Source of the DNA: Lutimonas halocynthiae
GTDB lineage: Bacteria; Bacteroidota; Bacteroidia; Flavobacteriales; Flavobacteriaceae
DNA: 64,000 nucleotides
NCBI RefSeq assembly: GCF_030409835.1
Contig: NZ_JAUFQO010000002.1
Coordinates: forward strand, 62,001 to 126,000
Reading direction: 5' to 3'
Each line of letters opens with the position of its first letter. The stretch's first letter is position 1. Positions 55,569-64,000 of this stretch are shown here, piece after piece. The notes below the pieces were generated by a model. The model saw only the letters and a program-made list of their open reading frames with translations. It searched no databases and was not told the DNA's origin. The translations under genes and the position numbers were made by a program.

Positions 55569-57803
55569 CTAGTTTTTAAGTTTTAAAGTATCGGTTTTAT
55601 TAGTTTTTGATTTTGCCAACCTGGGTTTTATTACATTCTCCAGAACACTCCATTTTTTTTCTTTTTCCAAATGAGGATTCCCTAAAATCCATTGCTCATA
55701 AAGTTTGTCAAATGTTCCGTCCTGCTTTCTAAAATCTATCCATTTGTCAACATAGGCTCTCCATACATTGTCACGCGCTACAGGAAAGACAAGAGAATTG
55801 TTAACGTGATATGGCAGTGGGTTAACCACCTTGTAACCTGATTTGAGAACCGTTAAAGAAGCAGCTCTTTCGGCGCTGGTGAGATGCGCGTCAATTACAA
55901 TTGAATCGGTGAAAGAACTATCCTTTTCTTTTAGAATATTTTCGTTATAATCAAAGTAATCTCCGATTTCTCTGACAGGATATGAACCGCCTTCTGGGAA
56001 AAAAGACAAAAAATCTTTAGCAATTTCTTTACGATCTATATAAGAAATTGTGAAGGTGTCTAGTTTGGCTGTAATGTCAAAATTGTCAAACATTTTATTA
56101 TCCTTTCTTGTCAGTAGCGCTAAGGATACATCCAAATAGGGTTTTGATAATTCTAATTCTTCAGCGTAGCGGCCTGATAAAAAGATATCTGACATAATAA
56201 TATCATAGTGATCTTTGTTCATTTCTACTATTAAGTTACCCGGTACTATGGGCACAAATTCGAGGCTTACTTCAAGATCAGTGGCCAGTTGATGCGCTAG
56301 GTCAATACCGTAGCCTACTAGCATACTGTCTTTATTGCGAAATGAAAAAGGAGCTGCATGTTCGAAATACCCCACTCTAAGTTTACTTCTTCTTTTAATG
56401 CGACTCAATGTGTTTTCTCCTCTCCACTTAGGATTAGGGTTTCTTTTTGAGTTTTCTAAAACTATAAAATCTTGCTGAGGACTTATCAGCTTAAAATTAT
56501 TTACAATTTCAAGGTTTGTAGGGATATTCTTCATACTGGATTCTAACAACGATCGAAGGCCAATAATCGATATTACAGATGTAATGGTAATAACTATCAA
56601 AGCCTGAATAAATTTACCTTTTTTGAAATTTAAATAACCGCCACATGCGGTAATTGTTAGAAGTGTTAATGCGATTAAATGAAAAGCACCCAACACAACT
56701 CGAATACGATCAGTAATCACAGTTGACACCACAAATAATTGAAACGTTTCTTTAGGAATTTTCAATAGATCAAGACTAAAAGGAAGTCCTGTTATAGGAG
56801 CCACAAAGCTACTGAGGAAGGTGGAGCTTAAAAATATAGGGTAATCCATAAATTCCATTGCTTCTCCTGTAAACCAGGCGGCAAAAGGAACAAAAATAAA
56901 TATCATAAAAGTCCCAAGATTTGGAAATGGGTAGGCCAGTGGCATGATAATGTCTACTCTGTCTTGACTTTCCTCTGTGCTATTTTCTTCTGATTTAATA
57001 ATCTCTTTTATATTCTCAATTAATTGAGGATAGACCACAATTATTTTACCTGTAGCGAATATGGTGATCAAGGTTGACCTGGTAATCTTAAAAATAGTTT
57101 TAGATGAATAAGGCGTAAAAATTGAAATCAGATATGGCAGTACCAAAAAAGTAATGAGGATTACAGCTAATAGATATACCAGAAGATAGCCTTGCAATCT
57201 ACTTAGATCAGACCAGCTTAAGGTACTCACCACTCCTGCTGCAATGCTAAAAACACCAATAGGTGTTATTTTTACAATCATTTTGTTGACCTGATTTAAG
57301 CCATCTGTAAGCACATCCAAAGGTTTTAGCAGCGCTTCTTTGTTGGGTAATTTCATAACGCCAAGTCCTATGAAAATACTGAACAATACCACTGCGGGAA
57401 CAACATTGTCACTCATTGATTCAAAAGGATTTGCAGGAATATAAAGCTTGACAAAATCGAAGGGCACATTAGGTTGTACAAAATCAGTACTATAAAAATT
57501 ACCACTGGTCCAGGCAGGAAAACTTAAGGGGAGCACAATAAGGTATATCAAACCGATATTTAGCAGCAAGAAAAGAAAAATCAAGCCATAACGAATTATT
57601 TTCTTTCCATTATCCATAGAAAGTCTGCCGATGTTAACGATTAGAGAAAACATGATATATGGCAAAACCGTCATTTGTAATAATCCAATAAATACATCAC
57701 CTATTATGCCCATCCAGGCCACCTCTTCACCAAAAAATAGTCCTGTGAGGATACCTAAAAGAACACCGAGAAGGACTTGAGATGAAAGAGATAAGTTTTT
57801 CAT
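55569..57803 (-). CDS. DAACS symporter-like protein fused to a solute-binding domain
   Basis: A 744-residue fusion. Residues 1-395 follow the DAACS (GltP/DctA) fold: SLSSQVLLGVLLGILTGLFFG, DVFIGLLQMTVLPYIMFSLI, the NPFESMSDNVVPAVVLFSIFIGLG loop and PIGVFSIAA. However, the NMDGT motif is replaced by PNLGT (294-298), and the serine-rich HP1 tip is IFATGK. An extra membrane helix (about 398-418) follows, then a type 3 (amino-acid-type) solute-binding domain at about 473-715 (LRVGYFEHAAPFSFRN, GYGIDLAHQLATDL, YDIIMSDI, YEQWILGNP). The ninth helix would place this domain in the periplasm. Substrate unknown. Confidence 0.85.
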   Translation of the reverse strand: MKNLSLSSQVLLGVLLGILTGLFFGEEVAWMGIIGDVFIGLLQMTVLPYIMFSLIVNIGRLSMDNGKKIIRYGLIFLFLLLNIGLIYLIVLPLSFPAWTSGNFYSTDFVQPNVPFDFVKLYIPANPFESMSDNVVPAVVLFSIFIGLGVMKLPNKEALLKPLDVLTDGLNQVNKMIVKITPIGVFSIAAGVVSTLSWSDLSRLQGYLLVYLLAVILITFLVLPYLISIFTPYSSKTIFKITRSTLITIFATGKIIVVYPQLIENIKEIIKSEENSTEESQDRVDIIMPLAYPFPNLGTFMIFIFVPFAAWFTGEAMEFMDYPIFLSSTFLSSFVAPITGLPFSLDLLKIPKETFQLFVVSTVITDRIRVVLGAFHLIALTLLTITACGGYLNFKKGKFIQALIVITITSVISIIGLRSLLESSMKNIPTNLEIVNNFKLISPQQDFIVLENSKRNPNPKWRGENTLSRIKRRSKLRVGYFEHAAPFSFRNKDSMLVGYGIDLAHQLATDLEVSLEFVPIVPGNLIVEMNKDHYDIIMSDIFLSGRYAEELELSKPYLDVSLALLTRKDNKMFDNFDITAKLDTFTISYIDRKEIAKDFLSFFPEGGSYPVREIGDYFDYNENILKEKDSSFTDSIVIDAHLTSAERAASLTVLKSGYKVVNPLPYHVNNSLVFPVARDNVWRAYVDKWIDFRKQDGTFDKLYEQWILGNPHLEKEKKWSVLENVIKPRLAKSKTNKTDTLKLKN

Positions 57804-57984
57804 GAAAACAGCAATTGATTAATTTGGATCCTTATTGAGAAATTGATTCTAAATGTAGGGAATTTAAAATAATCAAAAAACAGGAATGAGGCCCTATTTT
57901 TTTACACTGCACTATATGTCTTTCTAACGAAGAATGAATAGCTAATAATGTCAAAACTTATGTAAATACTTTTTTATTATCAAT

Positions 57985-57992
57985 TATCTTTG
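57985..57992 (+). promoter_or_regulatory. -7 promoter element of thiL
   Basis: TATCTTTG, an exact TAnnTTTG, ending only four bases before the thiL ATG, which suggests a leaderless or nearly leaderless mRNA. Confidence 0.5.
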
Positions 57993-57996
57993 CAGC

Positions 57997-59040
57997 ATGA
58001 TAGAAGATAAGAACCAATCGAGAACATCCCTTTCATCCCTAGGGGAGTTTAAATTAATAGAACACCTTACTGGAGGAACAGTGATCCATCATGAAGATAC
58101 TTTTAAGGGAATTGGAGATGATTGTGCGGTGCTGGGAACAGGAGATATTCAAACCCTCGTAACTACTGATCTCTTAGTTGAAGGGGTTCATTTTGATCTT
58201 AGTTATATGCCCTTGAAGCATTTAGGGTATAAGGCGGTAATGGTAAATTTATCTGATATCTATGCGATGAATGGAATTGCCAAACAAATTACAGTGTCAT
58301 TGGCCGTTTCTAACAGATTTCCGCTTGAAGCGCTTGAAGAATTATATGCAGGGATTCATCTGGCCTGTAAGGCATATAACGTTGATCTTGTAGGAGGAGA
58401 TACAACTTCTTCAACAAAAGGATTGTTGCTTAGTATTACCGCAATTGGTGAAGCAAATAAGAATGATGTGGTTTTTAGAAACGGAGCCAAATCTAATGAC
58501 CTTTTGGTAGTGACCGGAGATCTGGGAGCAGCTTATTTAGGCCTTCAGGTATTAGAAAGAGAAAAACAAGTATTTCAGGTAGATCCTAACACAGAGCATG
58601 AGCTTGATAAATACACCTATTTGGTAGAACGTCAATTAAAACCTGAAGCCAGAAAGGATGTGGTCAAATTATTGTCTGATCTTGAAGTGAAGCCAACTTC
58701 AATGATCGATATTTCTGACGGTCTTTCATCAGAGATTCTACATTTGTGTAAACAATCAAAAACTGGTTGTCAGGTTTATGAAGAGAAGATTCCTCTGGAT
58801 CAGGAAGTCATTTCGACTTGCGAAGAATTCAATATGGATAGTACAACTATAGCATTGAGCGGAGGAGAAGATTACGAACTTCTATTTACAGTTAAACAGG
58901 AAGACTTCCCTAAAATTAAGGCCAATCCTAATTTTAGTATCATAGGCCACATGACCGAAGATGCTGGTATTGTGCAATTGGTAACAAGAGGAGGTCAAAT
59001 GGTTGATATTGAAGCCCAAGGTTGGAATGCGCTTGAATAG
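57997..59040 (+). CDS. thiL: thiamine-monophosphate kinase
   Basis: A 347-residue enzyme of the PurM/ThiL ATP-binding superfamily that phosphorylates thiamine monophosphate to the pyrophosphate cofactor. Visible motifs are LGEFKLIEHL, GIGDDCAVL, TTDLLVEGVHFDL, the metal-binding VNLSDIYAMN, DLVGGDTTSS, VTGDLGAAYLGL, SMIDISDGLSSEI and ALSGGEDYELLFTV. Length is normal. No other thiamine gene is adjacent. Its stop is one base from the convergent DUF4251 gene. Confidence 0.96.
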   Translation: MIEDKNQSRTSLSSLGEFKLIEHLTGGTVIHHEDTFKGIGDDCAVLGTGDIQTLVTTDLLVEGVHFDLSYMPLKHLGYKAVMVNLSDIYAMNGIAKQITVSLAVSNRFPLEALEELYAGIHLACKAYNVDLVGGDTTSSTKGLLLSITAIGEANKNDVVFRNGAKSNDLLVVTGDLGAAYLGLQVLEREKQVFQVDPNTEHELDKYTYLVERQLKPEARKDVVKLLSDLEVKPTSMIDISDGLSSEILHLCKQSKTGCQVYEEKIPLDQEVISTCEEFNMDSTTIALSGGEDYELLFTVKQEDFPKIKANPNFSIIGHMTEDAGIVQLVTRGGQMVDIEAQGWNALE

Positions 59041-59041
59041 T

Positions 59042-59560
59042 TTATTTTTTTGTTTTAATCTCTCTGGTGATACCATCGTATTTTATGGCTGATCTAAAAT
59101 TGCTATTGAGATTGGTTAAAGTATTTCCACCTCTGAAAATTGTCAAATAGAAATTGAACGTGTCGTTTTTTGTTGTAGCATTAAATTTTACAGATATTTT
59201 CTGCTTTTTATCATCAACCGTCATTTCATAGTTTTCAATAAGGCCAGAGAATTCTACACCTCCGTCATTAGTCATGGCGGCTACTCCAGAAGTCAAGGTT
59301 CCAAAATAAGGCAGATAAATCTGGGCACTATCATTCTTTATTCTAAGGAAATTGGAGTTAGAGATTAAATTGACCCTTCTACCACTTTGACTCGTGGCCC
59401 AGTCAGCTTCAAATTCAAAGTTTTGACTTTCTATCAACGCCGCTATTTTCTGATATTCTTTTTGCTCTTGTTCTTTTTTTAATTCTTTCTTTGATTGGGC
59501 GAAAACAATAGTATTGATCAACATACAAACAAAAACAATTAGGGTCGTTTTTTTCATCAT
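59042..59560 (-). CDS. secreted DUF4251 protein
   Basis: A 172-residue protein with a signal peptide (1-21, IVFAQS), then a charged helical segment (KKELKKEQEQKEYQKIAALIES) and a beta-sheet domain with NFEFEADWATSQSGRRVNLIS, NSNFLRIKNDSAQIYLPYFG and FSGLIENYEM. This is the DUF4251 layout, a Bacteroidota family of exported proteins without known function. The position of the first aromatic motif and the length match. It precedes no obvious partner; the next gene on this strand starts 40 bases upstream. Confidence 0.85.
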   Translation of the reverse strand: MMKKTTLIVFVCMLINTIVFAQSKKELKKEQEQKEYQKIAALIESQNFEFEADWATSQSGRRVNLISNSNFLRIKNDSAQIYLPYFGTLTSGVAAMTNDGGVEFSGLIENYEMTVDDKKQKISVKFNATTKNDTFNFYLTIFRGGNTLTNLNSNFRSAIKYDGITREIKTKK

Positions 59561-59600
59561 AAAACTCTTAAATTAAGATTCATTATTCCTTTAAAGTTAC

Positions 59601-60236
59601 TCAATATTTGGAAAAAGTAATGGTTCGATCGTTGATTTTAACATTCTTGAATCCGAAGAAATCCTGAATCCATTCAAATGTTTTTCTTTGATAAATGAAA
59701 ACGTGTGAAGGGTCATTTTTGTAATACCAGGATGCAAAATCTATTTCTTTTTCAAAAGGATGGGTCTTGCAGATAAGCCTCCCTTCAGGCTTTAGAAGGT
59801 CATATAATCTTTTGAATTCGTCGAAGGGATTGTAAAAATGTTCCACAACCTCACAAGTCACTATAAAATTATACTTAGCCTTTAAAGCAGGCTTGTCATC
59901 AAAAAATATTGGATCATATTCAACCATATTGAAGCCTTCATTGCTTAAATGTCTGGATAAAACTGGCGTATGTCCACATCCGAAATCAAGACCCAGACTA
60001 CCAATGGGGAATAAGCTAGTTACTTCATTTATAATCGGGCTGACGAATTGATAATAGCCAGTATCTTCCATGCTGCTTATATGATGGAGATACCTTTTTT
60101 TTTCTTCTGTTTTAGATAGAAACTGATCCCTGTCTCTGAATATTCCTTCACATTGATCACACACAAAAAAATGATGTAATGGGTCCTGAAAAAATGTGTT
60201 TGATTCTTGGCCACAAAGAGGGCAATTCTTATTCAT
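59601..60236 (-). CDS. SAM-dependent methyltransferase with N-terminal zinc ribbon
   Basis: A 211-residue protein. The N-terminus has two cysteine pairs, CPLCG and CDQC (residues about 5-29), forming a zinc ribbon; the rest is a class I methyltransferase with SAM motif I LGLDFGCGHTPVLSRHL, acidic motif II VEYDP and ITCEVVEH-like VTCEVVEHFYNPF. Length and layout match small zinc-ribbon methyltransferases of unknown substrate. It lies 10 bases downstream of the alpha/beta hydrolase gene; the two are probably co-transcribed. Confidence 0.85.
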   Translation of the reverse strand: MNKNCPLCGQESNTFFQDPLHHFFVCDQCEGIFRDRDQFLSKTEEKKRYLHHISSMEDTGYYQFVSPIINEVTSLFPIGSLGLDFGCGHTPVLSRHLSNEGFNMVEYDPIFFDDKPALKAKYNFIVTCEVVEHFYNPFDEFKRLYDLLKPEGRLICKTHPFEKEIDFASWYYKNDPSHVFIYQRKTFEWIQDFFGFKNVKINDRTITFSKY

Positions 60237-60246
60237 ATAATTGATT

Positions 60247-61044
60247 TCAAGGCGACACGTTTTTTAGAATAGGATACCAGTTAGACAGGGTCATTTTCAG
60301 TGCTGATATATTCTCAATATGACTCATGTGTCCATCATCAAATATAACATGATTAAGGGCATATTTATTGACCTGATCGATCAAGCTATCATAATCTAGT
60401 GCAGGGTCTTTTCTTCCGATGATCATCAATATTGGAAACTCTTTTTTACCTAATAAATGACTTTGGTCTTTTCTTACTTTCATTCCTTCAAGAGCAGCAA
60501 TAATACCTTGCTGGCTCATTTTTAGAGCGGATTGAGTGATACTTTTTATTTCACTCGTAAATACACTGCGATTCTCTTCTGAAAATAAATTAGGGATGGC
60601 CAGCCGAATAAAAATTTTATGGTTCTGTTTAACAGCATTAATACCGCGGTCTCTGTTGTGTTTTTTCTCTTCCGTATCGGCAAGAGCCGTAGAATTCATA
60701 AGGCAAATACCTTGAACCATTTCTGGGAATAACTCGGTGAAAGCTAAAGCGATATAGCCTCCCATGCTATGACCAACAATGCTGCATTGTGATATGTCGA
60801 GATGATCTAATAAAAAATGTATCAGTTGGGCTTGAGCTTCCATGGTATGGATGTAACCTAGATTCTCAGTTTTTCCATGACCGAGAAGATCAAGGCAAAT
60901 GACACGATGGGTTTGTTTAAAAGAATTGACAATATCGTCCCACATGCTAAGGTCCTCAAGAAATCCATGTAAAAGCAATAAAACGGGTCCGTTTCCTTGA
61001 TCAGAATAATGAAAGGAGGCGTTTTTATAAAGTAGATTTGGCAT
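60247..61044 (-). CDS. alpha/beta hydrolase
   Basis: A 265-residue alpha/beta-hydrolase-fold protein. The nucleophile elbow is GHSMGGY; the oxyanion region is LLLLHGFLEDLSMWDDI; the acid is probably in IGRKDPALDY and the catalytic histidine in DDGHMSHIE. It resembles the broad family containing MenH-like and esterase enzymes; substrate is unassigned. No signal peptide, so cytoplasmic. Divergent from brnQ across 50 bases. Confidence 0.88.
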   Translation of the reverse strand: MPNLLYKNASFHYSDQGNGPVLLLLHGFLEDLSMWDDIVNSFKQTHRVICLDLLGHGKTENLGYIHTMEAQAQLIHFLLDHLDISQCSIVGHSMGGYIALAFTELFPEMVQGICLMNSTALADTEEKKHNRDRGINAVKQNHKIFIRLAIPNLFSEENRSVFTSEIKSITQSALKMSQQGIIAALEGMKVRKDQSHLLGKKEFPILMIIGRKDPALDYDSLIDQVNKYALNHVIFDDGHMSHIENISALKMTLSNWYPILKNVSP

Positions 61045-61094
61045 AAAGAAGGATTTGCTTTGCTAATTTACTATATTTATCACATTCTGAATCT

Positions 61095-62378
61095 ATGAAT
61101 AGAACCAAACAAATCTTCGTATTAGGCTTTGCCATTTTTGCCTCATTTTTTGGTGCAGGCAATTTGATTCTTCCTCCACTTTTAGGTTTTAATGCTGGAT
61201 CCGATTGGTGGTTAGTGGCCATTGGTTTTCTTGTCTCAGCAACGGTTATCCCTTTACTTGCGCTTCTTGGTCATGCAAAATTACAAGGTACCATGATTGA
61301 TTTTGGCAAAAAAGTATCCAGAAATTTTGCTGTAGTATTTAGCATTTTGGTTTATATAATTGCCATTGTATTAGCCTGTCCAAGAACGGCAGCAGTGACT
61401 CATGAAATGGCAATTCAACCCTATTTTGAAATTAATTCTTTGATAACCAGTACTGTTTATTTTTCAGCAGTATTTGTTTTTGCCATTAACCGTGGAAAAG
61501 TAATGGACTTTCTCGGTAAATATTTAACACCCATTATAGTGCTTATTTTATTAGTCATTATTGGGATTGGTATTTTTGATTCTTCAGAAACTATGCTAGT
61601 CAGTCAGTATAAAACCCCTTTAATAAGTGGCTTTTTAGAAGGATACCAAACCTATGACGCAATTGCGGGTCTGTTAGTTGGCGGTATCATTGTGGTTAAC
61701 GTTAATAATTTAAATTGGGATATTGGGGTTGCTGACAAAAAAAGTATCATTATTCGTTCGAGCCTGATTGCCCTTACAGGCTTATTTATAATCTATGTCG
61801 GGTTGATTTTTCTTGGTGCAAAATACAATATGGAGTTTCCTTCAGATATTAGCAGACCGCAGCTTCTTGCTGCTTTGGCTACGATGACTTTAGGAAAATT
61901 CGGATCTGCATTCCTTGCGGTATTAGTCTCTGCTGCTTGTTTTACCACAGCGGTAAGTATCGTGGTAGGCACAGCTGATTTTTTTAAGGGCCTGTTTAAT
62001 AATTCTAAATCAAGCTACGTCATCACCGTAGGAGTTTCCTGTCTTTTTGGGATTTTAATGGGGCAGTTTGAAGTGAAATTCATTATTGATTTAGCTGTAT
62101 ATGCCTTGATGTTTATTTATCCGATGGGTATATCGTTAATAATGTTGAATTTACTTTCAGAAAAATATGCCAGCCCAGTTGTTTTCAAAACCGTAGTGAG
62201 CCTTGCAATTTTATTTAGTATTCCAGATTTTTTGAAGTTTTTGATCCCAGTCGAAAACCTGGAATTTTTATACCAAATAGTTCCCTTCTCAAGAGATGGC
62301 TTAGGTTGGATAATACCTTCTTTACTTGGGTTTGTTCTGGCAAATGTGTACTGCACAATTAAAAATAACAAAGCCTAG
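61095..62378 (+). CDS. brnQ: branched-chain amino acid transporter BrnQ
   Basis: A 427-residue inner-membrane protein with about twelve helices, of the LIVCS family that imports leucine, isoleucine and valine with Na+ or H+. The N-terminal signature FVLGFAIFASFFGAGNLILPPLLGFNAG is diagnostic. Other recognisable parts are YQTYDAIAGLLVGGIIVVNV and SAACFTTAVSIVVGTADFF. Length normal. A near-match promoter element (TATATTTA) precedes it. Monocistronic by orientation. Confidence 0.95.
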   Translation: MNRTKQIFVLGFAIFASFFGAGNLILPPLLGFNAGSDWWLVAIGFLVSATVIPLLALLGHAKLQGTMIDFGKKVSRNFAVVFSILVYIIAIVLACPRTAAVTHEMAIQPYFEINSLITSTVYFSAVFVFAINRGKVMDFLGKYLTPIIVLILLVIIGIGIFDSSETMLVSQYKTPLISGFLEGYQTYDAIAGLLVGGIIVVNVNNLNWDIGVADKKSIIIRSSLIALTGLFIIYVGLIFLGAKYNMEFPSDISRPQLLAALATMTLGKFGSAFLAVLVSAACFTTAVSIVVGTADFFKGLFNNSKSSYVITVGVSCLFGILMGQFEVKFIIDLAVYALMFIYPMGISLIMLNLLSEKYASPVVFKTVVSLAILFSIPDFLKFLIPVENLEFLYQIVPFSRDGLGWIIPSLLGFVLANVYCTIKNNKA

Positions 62379-62401
62379 TATATTTTAATCAAAAAAGCCG
62401 C

Positions 62402-63694
62402 TTATTTGGCCATCCATTTTTCAATATCCTCTATTTCAATAGGAATATTTTTCATCAAATTGATTGGCTCACCAGTTTCTTGAATCACATAATCATCTTC
62501 GAGTCGGATACCCAGGTTTTCATCCGGGATATAGATACCTGGTTCAACTGTAAAAACCATCCCGGCCACCATTGGTTCCGTCAGGATTCCATAATCATGC
62601 GTATCAAGACCCATATGATGAGACGTACCGTGCATAAAATACTTTTTATAAGCTGGCCAGTTTGGATCTTCTTTGTCCACATCTTCTTTGGTGATAAGCC
62701 CAAGCCCAATTAGCTCCTCGGTCATTAGTTTGCCAACTTCTACATGATAGTCAGCCCATATAGTACCAGGAACAAGTAGCTTAGCTGCAGCCTTTTTTAC
62801 GCTGAGGACTGCATTATAAACCTGTTTTTGTCTCTCGGAAAATTTTCCGGATACAGGCACACAACGCGTCATGTCACTGGCATAATTAGCATACTCAGCC
62901 CCTACATCCATTAAGACAACCTCACCTGCGTTACAAGCCTGGTTATTTTCTATATAATGCAGCACACAGGCGTTATAGCCGGAACCAATAATTGGTGTAT
63001 ACGCAAACCCGGCAGATCGGTTTCTTATAAATTCATGGATAAACTCGGCTTCAACTTCATATTCCATTACACCAGGTTTCATAAACCCTAAGACTCTTTT
63101 AAATCCTTTTTCTGTTATGTCACATGCTTTTTGGATCATTTCAATTTCCTGAGGCTCTTTGATAGATCTCAATCTTTGTATAATGGGTTGGCATCTTTTA
63201 TAAGTATGAGCCGGATATTTTTCTTGCAGCCATTTAATAAATCGCGCGTCTCTGGTTTCAGTCTCTATACTGGCTCTATAGTGTTCATTTGTATTGATAT
63301 AAACTACCTCGGCCTGAGTCATCAGTTCGAACAATACTTTCTGCATATCCTGAAGCCAATAGACCGTAGCAATACCAGATGTTTCAAGCGCCTTAGGTTT
63401 GTCTAGTTTTTCACCTTCCCAAACGGCAATATGTTCATTGGTTTCTTTTAGAAATAAAATTTCTCGATTTTCCTTTTTTGGACAATCAGGAAAAATGACC
63501 AAGACACTTTCTTCCTGGTCTACACCAGAGAGGTAAAATATATCTCTTTGTTGAGCAAATGGCAAAGTGGAGTCAGCGCTTATAGGATAGATATCATTCG
63601 AATTAAAAACAGCCATTGAATTGGGCACCATTTTTTCTGCGAACTTAGCTCTGTTTTGAATGAATAATTGTTTGCCTATTGGAAGATATTTCAT
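62402..63694 (-). CDS. pepP: Xaa-Pro aminopeptidase (aminopeptidase P family, M24B)
   Basis: A 430-residue cytoplasmic metallopeptidase that removes an N-terminal residue preceding proline. The N-terminal creatinase-like domain (with PFAQQRDIFYLSGVDQEES) is followed by the pita-bread catalytic domain. Dinuclear metal ligands are visible as Asp in VVLMDVGAEY and YASDMTRC, His in HGTSHHMGLDTHDYG, and Glu in FTVEPGIY and IRLEDDYVI. Length and order match PepP. Followed on the other strand by brnQ, tail to tail. Confidence 0.94.
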   Translation of the reverse strand: MKYLPIGKQLFIQNRAKFAEKMVPNSMAVFNSNDIYPISADSTLPFAQQRDIFYLSGVDQEESVLVIFPDCPKKENREILFLKETNEHIAVWEGEKLDKPKALETSGIATVYWLQDMQKVLFELMTQAEVVYINTNEHYRASIETETRDARFIKWLQEKYPAHTYKRCQPIIQRLRSIKEPQEIEMIQKACDITEKGFKRVLGFMKPGVMEYEVEAEFIHEFIRNRSAGFAYTPIIGSGYNACVLHYIENNQACNAGEVVLMDVGAEYANYASDMTRCVPVSGKFSERQKQVYNAVLSVKKAAAKLLVPGTIWADYHVEVGKLMTEELIGLGLITKEDVDKEDPNWPAYKKYFMHGTSHHMGLDTHDYGILTEPMVAGMVFTVEPGIYIPDENLGIRLEDDYVIQETGEPINLMKNIPIEIEDIEKWMAK

Positions 63695-63798
63695 GAGAAA
63701 GTGTATTTATTCTTAGTTTAACAAAACTATGAATTTTAAGCAGAATTCAAGGGTAAAAGAGAAAAATTACGAGCAGAATGTTTTAGTATATTTAAGCC

Positions 63799-64000
63799 AT
63801 GAAAAAAATTGTTCTATTGAGTATAATAATGATTGCTGTGCAATTTCAAGGCAAATGCCAACAGATCGATTCAGGGTTTTCGGCGCTGAGTAGTCCTGAA
63901 AAATGGTGGGTTGTATGGCATCCATTTAAAGCTAAAAAGGCATTAGATGTGTCAATAAAGACATTGGCGATCACCGATTCTATAAAAAAAGAAGGCTTGA
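63799..64000 (+). CDS. secreted protein, N-terminal part only
   Basis: The frame opens at ATG 63799 with a signal peptide (MKKIVLLSIIMIAVQFQG) and continues to the window edge, with 67 visible residues including FSALSSPEKWWVVWHPFKAKKAL. The phrase resembles exported flavobacterial proteins of a family I recall as DUF6973, but too little is visible to be sure. A near-match promoter (TATATTTA) lies just upstream. Confidence 0.6.
   Translation, partial: MKKIVLLSIIMIAVQFQGKCQQIDSGFSALSSPEKWWVVWHPFKAKKALDVSIKTLAITDSIKKEGL

Overview
The window comes from the chromosome of a flavobacterium (Bacteroidota, class Flavobacteriia, probably marine Flavobacteriaceae; the genus cannot be read from the sequence alone). 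Evidence: AT-rich DNA, start codons without clear Shine-Dalgarno sequences, many promoters of the Bacteroidota type (TAnnTTTG, often with TTTG 18-20 bases upstream), a fused SecDF, a type IX secretion C-terminal sorting domain, and Bacteroidota-specific families such as DUF2911, DUF4251 and small CAMCRA-type membrane proteins. It is ordinary, gene-dense core chromosome. I saw no insertion sequence, prophage, CRISPR array, rRNA or tRNA. The genes at both ends are cut by the window edge.

Layout. 1-7.2 kb: secreted proteins, a TolC-type channel, tsaB, a DUF1304 protein and an exported DUF255 thioredoxin-fold lipoprotein. 7.4-16.5 kb: a PiT phosphate transporter with a PhoU-like tail and a Pho-box-like promoter, thioredoxin, asd, a U32 RNA-hydroxylation protein, an SDR enzyme, a MazG-like pyrophosphohydrolase, ilvE and mnmD. 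16.5-28.7 kb: obgE-adk-hpt, secDF, fhs, an M61 peptidase, mdh and gyrB. 28.7-34.4 kb: two tandem noncoding RNA genes beside a two-component system, then two DUF2911 paralogues and an amidohydrolase. 34.5-40 kb: leuS (with a structured leader) coupled to a SemiSWEET, then two surface proteins. 40.1-47.9 kb: alanine dehydrogenase and the complete trpEGDCFBA operon, preceded by a leader peptide with three adjacent Trp codons and an attenuator. 48-52 kb: two sensor kinases without response regulators, and an enoyl-CoA hydratase. 52-64 kb: HD hydrolase, bacilliredoxin, a TerB/J-domain protein, a dicarboxylate-symporter-like protein fused to a solute-binding domain, thiL, DUF4251, a methyltransferase, an alpha/beta hydrolase, brnQ and an aminopeptidase P.

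Most interesting signals. (1) At 28.87-29.42 kb, on the minus strand, there are two diverged tandem copies of an about 210-220-base unit. Each has an identical-geometry promoter with 11-bp-phased TTCAGA boxes, two hairpins whose stems differ in sequence but still pair, a shared GAGGGGAAU loop and an intrinsic terminator. They lie directly downstream of an OmpR-type regulator and its kinase: a candidate two-component system with twin small RNAs. (2) The trp operon has a complete classical attenuator readable base by base. (3) A membrane symporter homologue with altered signature motifs has gained a ninth membrane helix and an external amino-acid-binding domain. (4) The leuS leader holds two mutually exclusive hairpins overlapping a ten-codon open frame. 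Most of the remaining genes are housekeeping.
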